Assembly (NCBI RefSeq): GCF_000468095.1
Contig: NZ_ASZC01000019.1
Location: 62,001-126,000, forward strand
Source of the DNA: Pantoea sp. AS-PWVM4
GTDB lineage: Bacteria > Pseudomonadota > Gammaproteobacteria > Enterobacterales > Enterobacteriaceae
Direction of reading: 5' to 3'
DNA length: 64,000 bases
Shown here: one piece after another, positions 52,947-61,501 of the stretch
Numbering within the stretch: position 1 is the stretch's first letter
Layout of the letters: each line of letters opens with the position of its first letter
Position numbers and translations under genes: made by a program
Notes under the pieces: model-generated
Database searches by the model: none
What the model was told of the DNA's origin: nothing
What the model saw: only the letters and a program-made list of their open reading frames with translations

Positions 52947-54095
52947 TTACTCAACAATGGTGACCCAATTTGCACCTTTCCCGGTTGGCACGCGTTCAAT
53001 TAATGAAAGCTTGCCGGTATTTTGGTCAATTGCATACAACGCCAGCTGGGTTGATTTTTGTCCTGACTCGATCAAATAACGACCCGAATTATCAATAGCA
53101 AAACCGCGTGGTTGGGTTTCGGTTTTGGTACTGTTAATTAACGTCAGTCGTCCATCAACCGGAGAAACACGAAAAGCCGTGATATTGCTGCTGGTGCGTT
53201 CGGTGGAATAGAGAAAACGACCGTTCGGGGTGATATGAATGTCCGCCTGCCACAAACGCGGCTTGGCTGACTTCGGTAAATCATCATCACCGGTCAGTGG
53301 ACGCGCTTCACCGCGTTGCATATTGCGAGCAATGGCCGGATCGAGCGAGGGCGTCGCTTCATGTTCGGTCATGGTACCGTCCTGATTTAGCGTCAGACGC
53401 GAGATATTGCCAGCCATCTCAGTCAGCAAATACATGTTTTGCGCGCCTTGCTCATCGCGTTGCGGCGCGAAGACAAAATGGCGAGGACCGGTAGCCGCTT
53501 CACGCTGAATATTCACAAACGACGGGGTATTGGGCGTCACCTTGCCGCTGTGGCTGTCGAAGCGGTATTGCAACAATTGATCAGCACCGAGTAACGGAAC
53601 AAACAGGAACTGGTTGCTGGGATCGGTTTGAATCGAATGCGCCCGCTTACCGGTATGCACCACCTGTACCGGTGCGCTTTCCACTTTGCCGTCGCTGGCG
53701 ATGCGATTGACGCTGAACAGATCACCACCATAGGAAGAGGAGAGCAGAAAACGGCCGCTCTTATCCAGCGCCAGATACGCCATCGCTTCCGGCAATGGTG
53801 TATCCGCAAAGTGACTCAGGGTGCCATCCGCCTGAATATGCCAGGCCGAGACGTGATAAGGCTGGCTGCGTACCGACACGTAAAGCGTTTTTTTATCGCT
53901 GGAAACGGCCATTGGCATGCTTTTCAAACCGGTGGGATATTCCCCAAGCGGCTTAAGTTGACGCTGTGCTTTATCCAGCGTATAGGCGGTCACCGTTCCG
54001 CTGTCGCCATTCGAAACATACACATACGCCTTTTCCTGTGCCATCACAGTGGAAGCAAATAACATCATTCCTGCGGCCATGATTCTCTTTTTCAT
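52947..54095 (-). CDS. Secreted lactonase-family beta-propeller protein
   Basis: A 382-residue protein with a signal peptide (MKKRIMAAGMMLFASTVMA) and a seven-bladed propeller like 6-phosphogluconolactonase YbhE/Pgl. Repeated blade motifs include YVYVSNGDSGTVTAYTLD, KKTLYVSVRSQPYHVSAW and NGRFLYSTERTSSNITAFR. A periplasmic place rules out the classical pentose phosphate role. It probably opens a sugar lactone made by the neighbouring dehydrogenase. Downstream of OtnC by 37 bases; the ribosome site is weak. Confidence 0.82.
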   Translation of the reverse strand: MKKRIMAAGMMLFASTVMAQEKAYVYVSNGDSGTVTAYTLDKAQRQLKPLGEYPTGLKSMPMAVSSDKKTLYVSVRSQPYHVSAWHIQADGTLSHFADTPLPEAMAYLALDKSGRFLLSSSYGGDLFSVNRIASDGKVESAPVQVVHTGKRAHSIQTDPSNQFLFVPLLGADQLLQYRFDSHSGKVTPNTPSFVNIQREAATGPRHFVFAPQRDEQGAQNMYLLTEMAGNISRLTLNQDGTMTEHEATPSLDPAIARNMQRGEARPLTGDDDLPKSAKPRLWQADIHITPNGRFLYSTERTSSNITAFRVSPVDGRLTLINSTKTETQPRGFAIDNSGRYLIESGQKSTQLALYAIDQNTGKLSLIERVPTGKGANWVTIVE

Positions 54096-54132
54096 TTTTT
54101 ATCGTCACTTATTGTAGGGTTCAGAGATTGAG

Positions 54133-54771
54133 TTACCAACGGGTGTTGAAATGCTCGCACAGTTCCAGCACCGCCTGTTCCGGTAAGGCCGTTGGCTTCG
54201 TTGTGCAGTTCAGCCATAAACGCGCGGTTTCCTCCAACTCCTCCAATGCGAAGCTGGCCGTTGAGACCGATGTGCCCCATATCACCGGCCCCAGACGTTC
54301 CAGCATCACACCGCGCACCTCGTTAGCCAAACCGGCAACCTGCTCAGCCACCTCGGCGTGGCCTGGACGGCGATAGTCGATCAGCGGAATGCGGCCAACT
54401 TTCATCACCTGGTACGGCGTCAACGGCGGCAGAATGCTGTCGCGCTGCCAGACCCCCGCCAGCGTCAGTTGCACCAGATGGGTGGAATGGGTGTGCACCA
54501 CGCCGTGGGCATCGGGATTGCGGTCATAAATCTGGCGATGCAGCAGCAACGTTTTCGAGGGCTTATCACCGGAAACCCACTCGCCGTCGCGGTTAACTTT
54601 GGCGATACGCGCCGGCTCCAGATGGCCTAAACAGGCATCCGTCGGCGTGATCAACCAGCCATCTTCCAGGCGAGCGCTGATATTGCCTGCGGTGCCGGTG
54701 GTGTAGCCGCGGGTAAACAGATCTTCCCCTACCCGGCATATCTCTTCGCGTAACGACTGTTCATTTTGCAT
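54133..54771 (-). CDS. otnC: 3-oxo-tetronate 4-phosphate decarboxylase (OtnC, YgbL-like)
   Basis: A 212-residue class II aldolase-fold enzyme. Signs are the phosphate-binding TTGTAGNISARL and WLITPTD motifs and the zinc site VVHTHSTHLVQL. The family decarboxylates 3-oxo-tetronate 4-phosphate to dihydroxyacetone phosphate and CO2 in L-threonate/D-erythronate catabolism. A separate OtnK gene at 60193-61464 supplies the kinase step. It follows the MFS gene by 12 bases with a GAGGAG ribosome site. Confidence 0.87.
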   Translation of the reverse strand: MQNEQSLREEICRVGEDLFTRGYTTGTAGNISARLEDGWLITPTDACLGHLEPARIAKVNRDGEWVSGDKPSKTLLLHRQIYDRNPDAHGVVHTHSTHLVQLTLAGVWQRDSILPPLTPYQVMKVGRIPLIDYRRPGHAEVAEQVAGLANEVRGVMLERLGPVIWGTSVSTASFALEELEETARLWLNCTTKPTALPEQAVLELCEHFNTRW

Positions 54772-54783
54772 AGTTTTTTCTCC

Positions 54784-56091
54784 TCACTCGCTCGCCGTGG
54801 CAACGACAGGCGATTCACTTTGGGTGTTGATGGGAAGGGGTTCCAGTTTGCCAAGCACAAACATAAAGGTCAGCGCGCCCAGTACGCAGATACCGCCGGC
54901 CACCAGTAACGGCACAACAAACGAGCCGTGGCTCAGGGTAAGCATCACGCCGGTAAACGAGGCGGTGACAATCCCGGCGAGATTACCGGCGAAGTTCTGA
55001 ATACCGCCTAGGGTAGCGACATAGTTGCTGGCGGGTGCCACGTCTGCTGGCAACGTCCAGATGTTGGCGGCGGTAAAGGCCAGGCCCGCATAGGTAATGG
55101 AGAACAGCGTCAGGATCACGGTGATGCTGTCGGTAAATGCGGCGAACGCGATCACACTGGAAAGCAGCATCCCGGTGATCAGGCAGGTTTTGCGCGCCGC
55201 CGTCAGACTAAACCCCTTACGGTACAGCGCATCAGATACCACCCCGCCCAGTAAGCTGCCGGGGATCCCCATCAGCGCCGGAATGGCCCCCAAGGTACCC
55301 AGCTCTTTCAGCGAGAAGCCATGCGCCATAGTCAGATAGGTCGGGAACCAGGTGACAAAGAAATAGGTGGCGAAGTTCATGCAGAAGAAGCCAATCATCA
55401 TGCCCCACACATTGCGATGGCGGAACAGCGACCACATCTCGATCTTGCCGTTGTTCTGCGTCGCAGGCACGGCGCGATCTTCCAGCAAATTCTGCCGTTC
55501 AGTTTCATCCAGCCCTTTCATCTCTTCCGGCTCGCGATAAAACAGCAACCAGATAGCCACCCAAACTAAACCTAACGCCCCGGTCACCACGAAAGAGGTT
55601 TCCCAGTCCCAGGTACTGATTAACCACGCCACCAGTGGCAGCGCGATCGCGCTGCCGGCGCGCGGGCCAGCATCAAAGATGCCGCTGGCGGTGGCGCGTT
55701 GCTTTTTGGCAAACCAGCTGTACACCACTTTGACACAACCCGGGTTTCCCCCCGCTTCACCGATGCCTAATGCCAGGCGAGCGGCAAAAATCGAGGCGAA
55801 GCCTTTGCCAAACGCGGTGAATACGGTAAACAGCGACCACCAACCCACGGCCAGCGCCAGTCCGGCACGCGCCCCCAGGCGGTCAATCAGGCGACCGGCC
55901 GGGATCTGCATCAGGGCGTAAGTCCAGAAGAAAGCGCCGAGGATCAGCCCCATGCTGGTGTCGTCGATGCCCAGGTCGGCTTTGATATGCGGAGCAGCGA
56001 TCGCGAGGTTAATACGATCGATGTAATTGATAGCGATGGCGAAAAAGCAGAACACGATCATCAGCCAGCGAATTCGTGGATATCTGCGCAT
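54784..56091 (-). CDS. MFS transporter, sugar-acid (ACS/GudP-like) family
   Basis: A 435-residue inner-membrane transporter. It has YIDRINLAIAAPHIKADLGI and MQIPAGRLIDRLGARAG in the first loops, and NPGCVKVVYSWFAKKQRATA later, typical of aldonate/hexuronate importers. First gene of the leftward operon that includes OtnC and the lactonase. Two LacI-type operators lie at its promoter. Probable substrate: an aldonate such as threonate or erythronate produced in the periplasm. Confidence 0.9.
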   Translation of the reverse strand: MRRYPRIRWLMIVFCFFAIAINYIDRINLAIAAPHIKADLGIDDTSMGLILGAFFWTYALMQIPAGRLIDRLGARAGLALAVGWWSLFTVFTAFGKGFASIFAARLALGIGEAGGNPGCVKVVYSWFAKKQRATASGIFDAGPRAGSAIALPLVAWLISTWDWETSFVVTGALGLVWVAIWLLFYREPEEMKGLDETERQNLLEDRAVPATQNNGKIEMWSLFRHRNVWGMMIGFFCMNFATYFFVTWFPTYLTMAHGFSLKELGTLGAIPALMGIPGSLLGGVVSDALYRKGFSLTAARKTCLITGMLLSSVIAFAAFTDSITVILTLFSITYAGLAFTAANIWTLPADVAPASNYVATLGGIQNFAGNLAGIVTASFTGVMLTLSHGSFVVPLLVAGGICVLGALTFMFVLGKLEPLPINTQSESPVVATASE

Positions 56092-56247
56092 GGTGAATTC
56101 CTTTATGATTTATTTATGGGTTACAGGAGGTTTAGCCGCATCACGCGTGCAGCCGCCGCCGGTGTCGTTAAAAATCGGGGGCAGACATCATGAAACTGTT
56201 AAAAAAACGTGAGCAGGCATCCCCGACCTGATAACATGATGTAAAAA

Positions 56248-56291
56248 GTAAGCGATTACAAAATACAGTCAAGCCAAAAGTAAGCGCTTTC
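56248..56291. promoter_or_regulatory. Two LacI-type operators in the divergent MFS/LacI promoter
   Basis: GTAAGCGATTAC (56248-56259) and GTAAGCGCTTTC (56280-56291) share the GTAAGCG core and are close to palindromic around CG. They are 32 bases apart, about three helical turns, between the MFS operon and the repressor gene. Similar sites occur at 59352-59363 and 59453-59466. Confidence 0.7.
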
Positions 56292-56356
56292 AAAATTGAT
56301 GGTGAGTTGTCTGCGAATTTTGTGGACAAGCTCACTCTTTCAGCAGGAGTGACTTG

Positions 56357-57391
56357 ATGAGTGAAAAACAAAATGGATCCGGCCGCGTATCACTGGAAGA
56401 TGTTGCCCGCCTTTCTGGCGTGTCAACGGCCACTGTTTCTCGCGTGTTGAACGGCAGCACTACCGTTAAAGCGGCGCGTCGCGCCGCGGTGGAAAAAGCC
56501 TGTGAAGAGCTCGGCTATGTGATTAACCGCGCAGCGCGCACCCTCGCCTCGCGACGCAGCATGACCATTGGTGCCGTGGTGCCAACATTAGCGACGGAAA
56601 CCTTCTCCCGCGCGCTGGCGGCGTTTCAGCAGTTAATCCATGACGCGGGTTATACGTTGTTGCTGGCGAACTCCAATTTCGACCCGGACACCGAGTTGAA
56701 AGAGGTGAACAAGCTGATTGAATACGGCATCGACGGTCTGATGCTGGTGGGCAACACCCACCATCCACGCCTGTGGGAGCGCATCAGTCAGCAAGAAATT
56801 GCCTGTATCCAGACCTTCTCCCATGACAGCGAGAAGCCCTGCGTCGGCTATGACAGCGAAGGTGCAGCAGAAACCATTGCCAGGCATTTGCTGGAACTGG
56901 GACATCAGCGATTTGCGGTGATTGTCGGTACGCCGCCGTCAAACGATCGTGTTTCGGATCGCCTGAAGGGGACACGACGGGCGCTACAACAGCAGGGGCT
57001 GACATTGGCGGATAGCCATCTTGTCGATAACGCGTTTACCATGAACGATGCACGCAAAGCGGTGTTCCGCCTGCTGGACGGACCGGAGCCGCCCACTGCC
57101 ATCATTTGTGGTAACGATTTGCTGGCATTCGGTGCCATGCGCGCCGCCAGCGAGCGTTATCTGCGCATTCCCGGCGACATCTCCATCGTCGGTTTCAATG
57201 ACTATGAGTATGCCGAGCACCTGGAACATCCACTGACCACCATGCGCGTAGACCTGGCGTCAATTGGTGAACATGCCGCGCATTATCTGTTGAATACGCT
57301 CAATAACCTGCCTGCCCCGCAACACACGCTGATTAAGACTGAATTGATTGTTCGGGGCAGCAGCGGTTCTGTGCCCCGTCAGGAACGCTAA
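56357..57391 (+). CDS. LacI-family repressor of the sugar-acid locus
   Basis: A 344-residue repressor. The headpiece VSLEDVARLSGVSTATVSRV, hinge VINRAARTLASRRSMTIGAV and sensor domain (GFNDYEYAEHLEHPLTTMRV) are complete. The sites carrying a GTAAG core at the flanking promoters are its likely operators. Start ATG 56357, after AGGAG. It probably senses a sugar acid of the tetronate pathway. Confidence 0.9.
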   Translation: MSEKQNGSGRVSLEDVARLSGVSTATVSRVLNGSTTVKAARRAAVEKACEELGYVINRAARTLASRRSMTIGAVVPTLATETFSRALAAFQQLIHDAGYTLLLANSNFDPDTELKEVNKLIEYGIDGLMLVGNTHHPRLWERISQQEIACIQTFSHDSEKPCVGYDSEGAAETIARHLLELGHQRFAVIVGTPPSNDRVSDRLKGTRRALQQQGLTLADSHLVDNAFTMNDARKAVFRLLDGPEPPTAIICGNDLLAFGAMRAASERYLRIPGDISIVGFNDYEYAEHLEHPLTTMRVDLASIGEHAAHYLLNTLNNLPAPQHTLIKTELIVRGSSGSVPRQER

Positions 57392-58077
57392 TCGCGGCGT
57401 TGCATACCAAACTGGTTGAAGATGTCTGTCACCGCAGACGTTTTCAGCCAGGCCAGAAAGGCACTGGCCCGTTCTGGCTGTTGCGCACACGTCAGCACCG
57501 CCGCCGACAGCGAGATCGGTTGCTGTGCTTCCGGCGGCAGCGGACCCACCACGTCAATCCCTTCCACCATCAGCAGTTCGCTGATTTGTTGCACCGCGAG
57601 ATCTGCGTTGCCGTTAAGCAGTTGCTCAGCGGTAAACCCGGCCGGGATCACCGTACCGCGCGCACGTAGTGGCTCATCGATATTGAGTTGCTTTAACAAC
57701 CGCGAGAACCAGACGCCGCTGGCCCCCGCTTCCGACCAGGCCACAGAACGCGCAGCCAGCAGGCTGGCAATCAGTCGGTCAAGGTTGCTGATATCCGGCG
57801 CTACGGCACCGGCCAGCACCGCCACACCAATTGGAGAGTCGACCACTTCAATGCGGCTGCTGCCATCGGCAATCCCTTTGTCAATCAGGCGATCGACGGT
57901 GTCCACCGTGGCGATCACCACATCCGCCTCCGCCCCCTGGTTCAGCTGTTGCTCGATAACGGTGCTGGGATGCCAGCGCATTGCCAGCGGCGTATCCGGG
58001 TGTGCCGACTGCCAAACATCAATCAGCGTGTTGAACGGTGCGCTCAGGGCGAGCGCGCTATAAATATGTAACGTCAT
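57388..58077 (-). CDS. Substrate-binding-fold (ModA-like) protein without signal peptide
   Basis: A 229-residue protein with the periplasmic-binding type II fold of ModA: LHIYSALALSAPFNTLIDVW, then EADVVIATVDTVDRLIDKGI and GFTAEQLLNGNADLAVQQIS. It begins directly with the fold and has no signal peptide, so it should be cytoplasmic. The start overlaps the stop of the FMN dehydrogenase gene by one base, so the two are co-translated. A metabolite-binding or enzyme role in the sugar-acid pathway is more likely than metal transport. Its stop overlaps the LacI gene by 4 bases in the opposite direction. Confidence 0.8.
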   Translation of the reverse strand: MTLHIYSALALSAPFNTLIDVWQSAHPDTPLAMRWHPSTVIEQQLNQGAEADVVIATVDTVDRLIDKGIADGSSRIEVVDSPIGVAVLAGAVAPDISNLDRLIASLLAARSVAWSEAGASGVWFSRLLKQLNIDEPLRARGTVIPAGFTAEQLLNGNADLAVQQISELLMVEGIDVVGPLPPEAQQPISLSAAVLTCAQQPERASAFLAWLKTSAVTDIFNQFGMQRRD

Positions 58078-59327
58078 TATTCTCCCTCGCGGGCAAACAG
58101 CGGAGCACGGCGCAGCAACGCAGCATCCAGTTGGTCGAGTTTGGTGACACCGATCAGCGCCATATCGCGATCAATCTCATCACGCAGGATATGCATGGCA
58201 TGCTCGATACCTGCCTGGGCGCCAATCACCGAACCGTACAGAAACGGACGGCCAAGAAACACAAAGTCGGCACCCAATGCCATCGCTTTCATCACATCGG
58301 TACCACGACGAATGCCGCTATCGATTATCACCTTCATATTCCCTTTCGCCGCGGCGATTTCAGGCAAGGTATGCAACGGCGGCACGGTGTGATCAAGCTG
58401 GCGTCCACCGTGGTTGGAGAGGATCACCGCATCCGCGCCTAAATCACGAGCGATAAAGGCGTCCTCCGGTGACATCAGCCCTTTGATCACCAGGTTGCCT
58501 TTCCACTTCTTACGGATGGCCTCAACGTGTTTCCAGCTCAACTTGTCACGCGCGTTGGTGTTACGCACTTTGTTCGACATCATCGGCGGTCCGCGTTCCG
58601 CATCGGTGTTTTCAAAATGCGGGGCACCGTGGCGCAGGAAGGTTTGTGCTACGGTGCCGAGCAGCCAGCGCGGACTCAGGGCGCTTTGCCACATAACTTT
58701 CGGCGTGATTTTGATTGGCATGCTGAAGCCGCTGCGGGTGTTGTGTTCGCGGTTGCCAAGCATCGGCGTATCACCGGTGACCACCAGCGTTTTATACCCG
58801 GCGCGTTCAACACGCTCGACCAGACGGTCAATACGCGGTTGATCGCCCGCCAGGTAGGCCTGAAACCAGGCATCGGGATTGGCAGCAATCACCTCCTCCA
58901 GTGGAATCAGTGACGATGCGCTGAGTATCATCGGCACGTTCATCGCTCTGGCCGCTTTTGCCAGCATCAGGTCGGCACGGTAGCTGACAAAAGACGCGCC
59001 ACCCAGCGGGGCGACACCAAAAGGATGGGACCAGTTATGCCCCAGCAGGCTGACGTGCTGATCACGCCCGGACACGTCGCGAAACATGCGCGGCACAAAC
59101 ACATACTGCTGATAAGCCTCATAGGCTGCGGCGATGCCTCTGCCGGTCTCCACACCGCCTTTTACGTATTGAAAAATCATATTTGGTAAGCGCTTGCGTG
59201 CATGACGTTCGAAGTCGTCCAGCGCCAGCAGATCGCGAAAATGGCGCGGTACGGTATTAGCGGGACGAACCTGCACATCTGGCGTCACGGCGATGTTAAT
59301 AGCGGTGGTGTCTCCACGAGTTGTCAT
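58077..59327 (-). CDS. FMN-dependent alpha-hydroxy-acid dehydrogenase (LldD/glycolate oxidase family)
   Basis: A 416-residue TIM-barrel flavoenzyme. The FMN and active-site motifs are present: FGVAPLGGASFVS, TGDTPMLGNREH, WKGNLVIKGLMSPEDA (Lys), ILSNHGGRQLDHT (catalytic His) and IDSGIRRGTDVMKAM. The family oxidises 2-hydroxy acids to 2-oxo acids. Beside OtnC and OtnK it could oxidise threonate or erythronate to 2-oxo-tetronate, taking the place of the NAD-dependent LtnD/DenD. A LacI-type operator (59352-59363) sits 25 bases upstream. Confidence 0.9.
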   Translation of the reverse strand: MTTRGDTTAINIAVTPDVQVRPANTVPRHFRDLLALDDFERHARKRLPNMIFQYVKGGVETGRGIAAAYEAYQQYVFVPRMFRDVSGRDQHVSLLGHNWSHPFGVAPLGGASFVSYRADLMLAKAARAMNVPMILSASSLIPLEEVIAANPDAWFQAYLAGDQPRIDRLVERVERAGYKTLVVTGDTPMLGNREHNTRSGFSMPIKITPKVMWQSALSPRWLLGTVAQTFLRHGAPHFENTDAERGPPMMSNKVRNTNARDKLSWKHVEAIRKKWKGNLVIKGLMSPEDAFIARDLGADAVILSNHGGRQLDHTVPPLHTLPEIAAAKGNMKVIIDSGIRRGTDVMKAMALGADFVFLGRPFLYGSVIGAQAGIEHAMHILRDEIDRDMALIGVTKLDQLDAALLRRAPLFAREGE

Positions 59328-59351
59328 AGTGCGTTCTCAATTTTATGGAAA

Positions 59352-59466
59352 GTAAGCGATTTCAAATCAGGGGTTATTACGAGGCTATCCTGTTTATATC
59401 CTGACAGACGCGCAGTTTTTTTGTGTGATCGCCGTCACCATATGAACAGAAATGTAAGCCCTTACA
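59352..59466. promoter_or_regulatory. Two LacI-type operators in the divergent dehydrogenase/racemase promoter
   Basis: GTAAGCGATTTC (59352-59363) lies beside the FMN dehydrogenase start. TGTAAGCCCTTACA (59453-59466, perfect 6-base arms) lies about 68 bases before the racemase-family gene. Both share the GTAAG core of the sites at 56248 and 56280, so one repressor probably governs the whole locus. Confidence 0.65.
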
Positions 59467-59533
59467 TTTTCAACCCGGATTAAGTATGGTGTGCTGTAGT
59501 CCACTTTGATCGTCGCTGCTGACGGAGATAACC

Positions 59534-60199
59534 ATGAACCAACGCATTGTTTTATTGCACGCTACCCCGGTGGCGATGACCCCGATTCAGGAGGCTTTTA
59601 ACGACTTATGGCCCGAGGCTGAGGTAGTCAATCTGCTGGATGACGGGCTGACCATTGACCGCGCCAAAGAGGAGCAACTGTCGCGTCGATTGACGGATCG
59701 TTTTGTGGCTTTTGGTCGTTACGGCTACAGCATGGATGCCCGGGGTATTCTGGTCACCTGCTCCGCATTCGGTCCGGCGATTGATGAACTGGCAGCCGCC
59801 GTGCCGGTGCCGGTGTTAAAACCCAACGAAGCGATGTTCGAAGCCGCATTGCAGCAGGGCCAAACCATCGGCATGTTAGCGACCTTCGGCCCGTCACTGG
59901 TGACCATGTGCGCCGAATTCGATCAGTATGCGGCGCAAATCGGATCTGGTGCCCGGCTGGAAACCGTCCTGGTGCCGGACGCCATCGATCGGTTACGTAA
60001 AGGGGATGTCGACACCCACAACCGGCTGGTCGCCGAATATGCGCCACAACTCAGTCATTGTGATGTGATCATGCTGGCGCACTTTTCCACCTCTCGCGCC
60101 GCAGATGCGGTGCGTGCGCGTGTCGATATCCCGGTGCTGACGGCCCCGCATGCGGCGGTGCAGAAAATGAAGGCAGCCACAGGAGCATCATCATGTTGA
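59534..60199 (+). CDS. Asp/Glu racemase-superfamily protein with altered second catalytic site
   Basis: A 221-residue enzyme of the Asp/Glu/hydantoin racemase fold. The first catalytic cysteine is in ILVTCSAFGPAID (C76). The second, usually in a GCAGM-like motif, is replaced by VIMLAHFSTSRAAD, so it is unlikely to act as a classical two-cysteine racemase. It overlaps OtnK by 7 bases, so an isomerase role on 2-oxo- or 3-oxo-tetronate is plausible, in place of the hydroxypyruvate-isomerase-like OtnI. This role is inference. Confidence 0.8.
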   Translation: MNQRIVLLHATPVAMTPIQEAFNDLWPEAEVVNLLDDGLTIDRAKEEQLSRRLTDRFVAFGRYGYSMDARGILVTCSAFGPAIDELAAAVPVPVLKPNEAMFEAALQQGQTIGMLATFGPSLVTMCAEFDQYAAQIGSGARLETVLVPDAIDRLRKGDVDTHNRLVAEYAPQLSHCDVIMLAHFSTSRAADAVRARVDIPVLTAPHAAVQKMKAATGASSC

Positions 60200-61464
60200 T
60201 TGGCGTTATCGCAGATGATTTTACCGGAGCCAGTGATATCGCGGTGACGCTGTCACAAGGCTTACCCGGCGAAGGTGGCTTGCGTACCACGCAATATCTC
60301 GGCGTGCCACAACAACCTGCGCATGCGGAAGTCGAAGCCGGTGTGATTGCCCTGAAATCCCGCTCGCTGCCTGCGTCAGAAGCGGTCGCGCAGTCGTTGG
60401 CGGCCTGCGAATGGCTGCTGGCGCAGGGGTGTAGCCAGATTGTGTTTAAATATTGCTCGACCTTTGATTCCACCGATGAGGGGAATATCGGGCCAGTGCT
60501 TGATGCGCTAACAGCACGTTTGCAGGCAAAGCGCGTGATTGTCTGCCCGGCGTTCCCGGCGATGGGTCGCACCCTGTATCAGGGTAATCTGTTTGTCCAC
60601 GATCGACCGCTAAATGAATCCGGTATGGAGCACCATCCCTTAACGCCAATGAAGGATGCCGATATTCGCCGCCTGTTGGCACGCCAGTCCCATACCCCTG
60701 TCAGCCATATTCGCTGGCAACAGGTGGTGGAAGGCAGCGAGGGGCTGCGTGAGCGACTGGAAACCCAGGGTAATGACTCCGCACAGTTGGTGGTGGTGGA
60801 TGCCCTGAGCGATCATGACCTGACAATTATTGGTATTGCCGCGGCGGGGCTTAAATTGATCAGCGGCGGCTCCGGCATTGCCCGGGCATTACCCCATAAC
60901 TTTATCAAGGCCGGGCAGGCACAGGGCCATCGGAGTAACAACCCGGCCGTCAGCGGCGCGACCGCCATTCTGGTCGGCAGTTGTTCCGGTGCCACACGCG
61001 GGCAGATCGAGGAGCATCAAAAACACCACGCGGTGCTGGCGCTGGATATCACCGATGTGATGAATGAACGCGTCAGTGCCGATGATGTGGTGAAATTTAT
61101 CCTGGCACACCAGCAGGAATGCCCGCTGGTGTACTCTTCCGGCGATCCCGACAGCGTGCAGCAGGCACAGCAACAATTTGGTCAGCATAATATCTCCCGC
61201 CAGCTCGATAAACTGTTTGGCGATGCGGCGCGCAAACTGGTGTACGAGGCGGGTATTAAACGTCTGGTGGTCGGCGGCGGAGAAACCTCCGGCGCGGTGG
61301 TGAGCGCGCTCAATCTGGGATCGTTGCAGGTTGGCGAGGAGATTGACCCCGGCGTTCCGGCGCTGTTCGCACAACCGGAAGCACCGCTGGCGCTGGCGCT
61401 GAAATCAGGGAATTTTGGCCGGAGAGATTTCTTTGCGCATGCGTTAAAGGTACTGGCAGGGTAA
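60193..61464 (+). CDS. otnK: 3-oxo-tetronate kinase (OtnK, YgbK/DUF1537 family)
   Basis: A 423-residue kinase. The sugar-binding N-terminal domain begins GVIADDFTGASDIAVTLSQG. The nucleotide-binding C-terminal half shows VGSCSGATRGQIEE, YSSGDPDSVQQAQ and VVGGGETSGAVV, as in OtnK/DtnK. It phosphorylates 3-oxo-tetronate at C4 for the decarboxylase OtnC. It is encoded right after the racemase-family gene, in the divergent arm of the sugar-acid regulon. Confidence 0.9.
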   Translation: MLIGVIADDFTGASDIAVTLSQGLPGEGGLRTTQYLGVPQQPAHAEVEAGVIALKSRSLPASEAVAQSLAACEWLLAQGCSQIVFKYCSTFDSTDEGNIGPVLDALTARLQAKRVIVCPAFPAMGRTLYQGNLFVHDRPLNESGMEHHPLTPMKDADIRRLLARQSHTPVSHIRWQQVVEGSEGLRERLETQGNDSAQLVVVDALSDHDLTIIGIAAAGLKLISGGSGIARALPHNFIKAGQAQGHRSNNPAVSGATAILVGSCSGATRGQIEEHQKHHAVLALDITDVMNERVSADDVVKFILAHQQECPLVYSSGDPDSVQQAQQQFGQHNISRQLDKLFGDAARKLVYEAGIKRLVVGGGETSGAVVSALNLGSLQVGEEIDPGVPALFAQPEAPLALALKSGNFGRRDFFAHALKVLAG

Positions 61465-61474
61465 TTCCACATCA

Positions 61475-61494
61475 AGCAGGGCAAGCGCCCTGCT
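61475..61494. terminator. Hairpin between convergent genes
   Basis: AGCAGGGC (61475-61482) pairs with GCCCTGCT (61487-61494) between the kinase gene and the leftward MFS gene. A perfect 8-base stem, probably a bidirectional terminator. Confidence 0.6.
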
Positions 61495-61501
61495 GGCGGG
61501 A

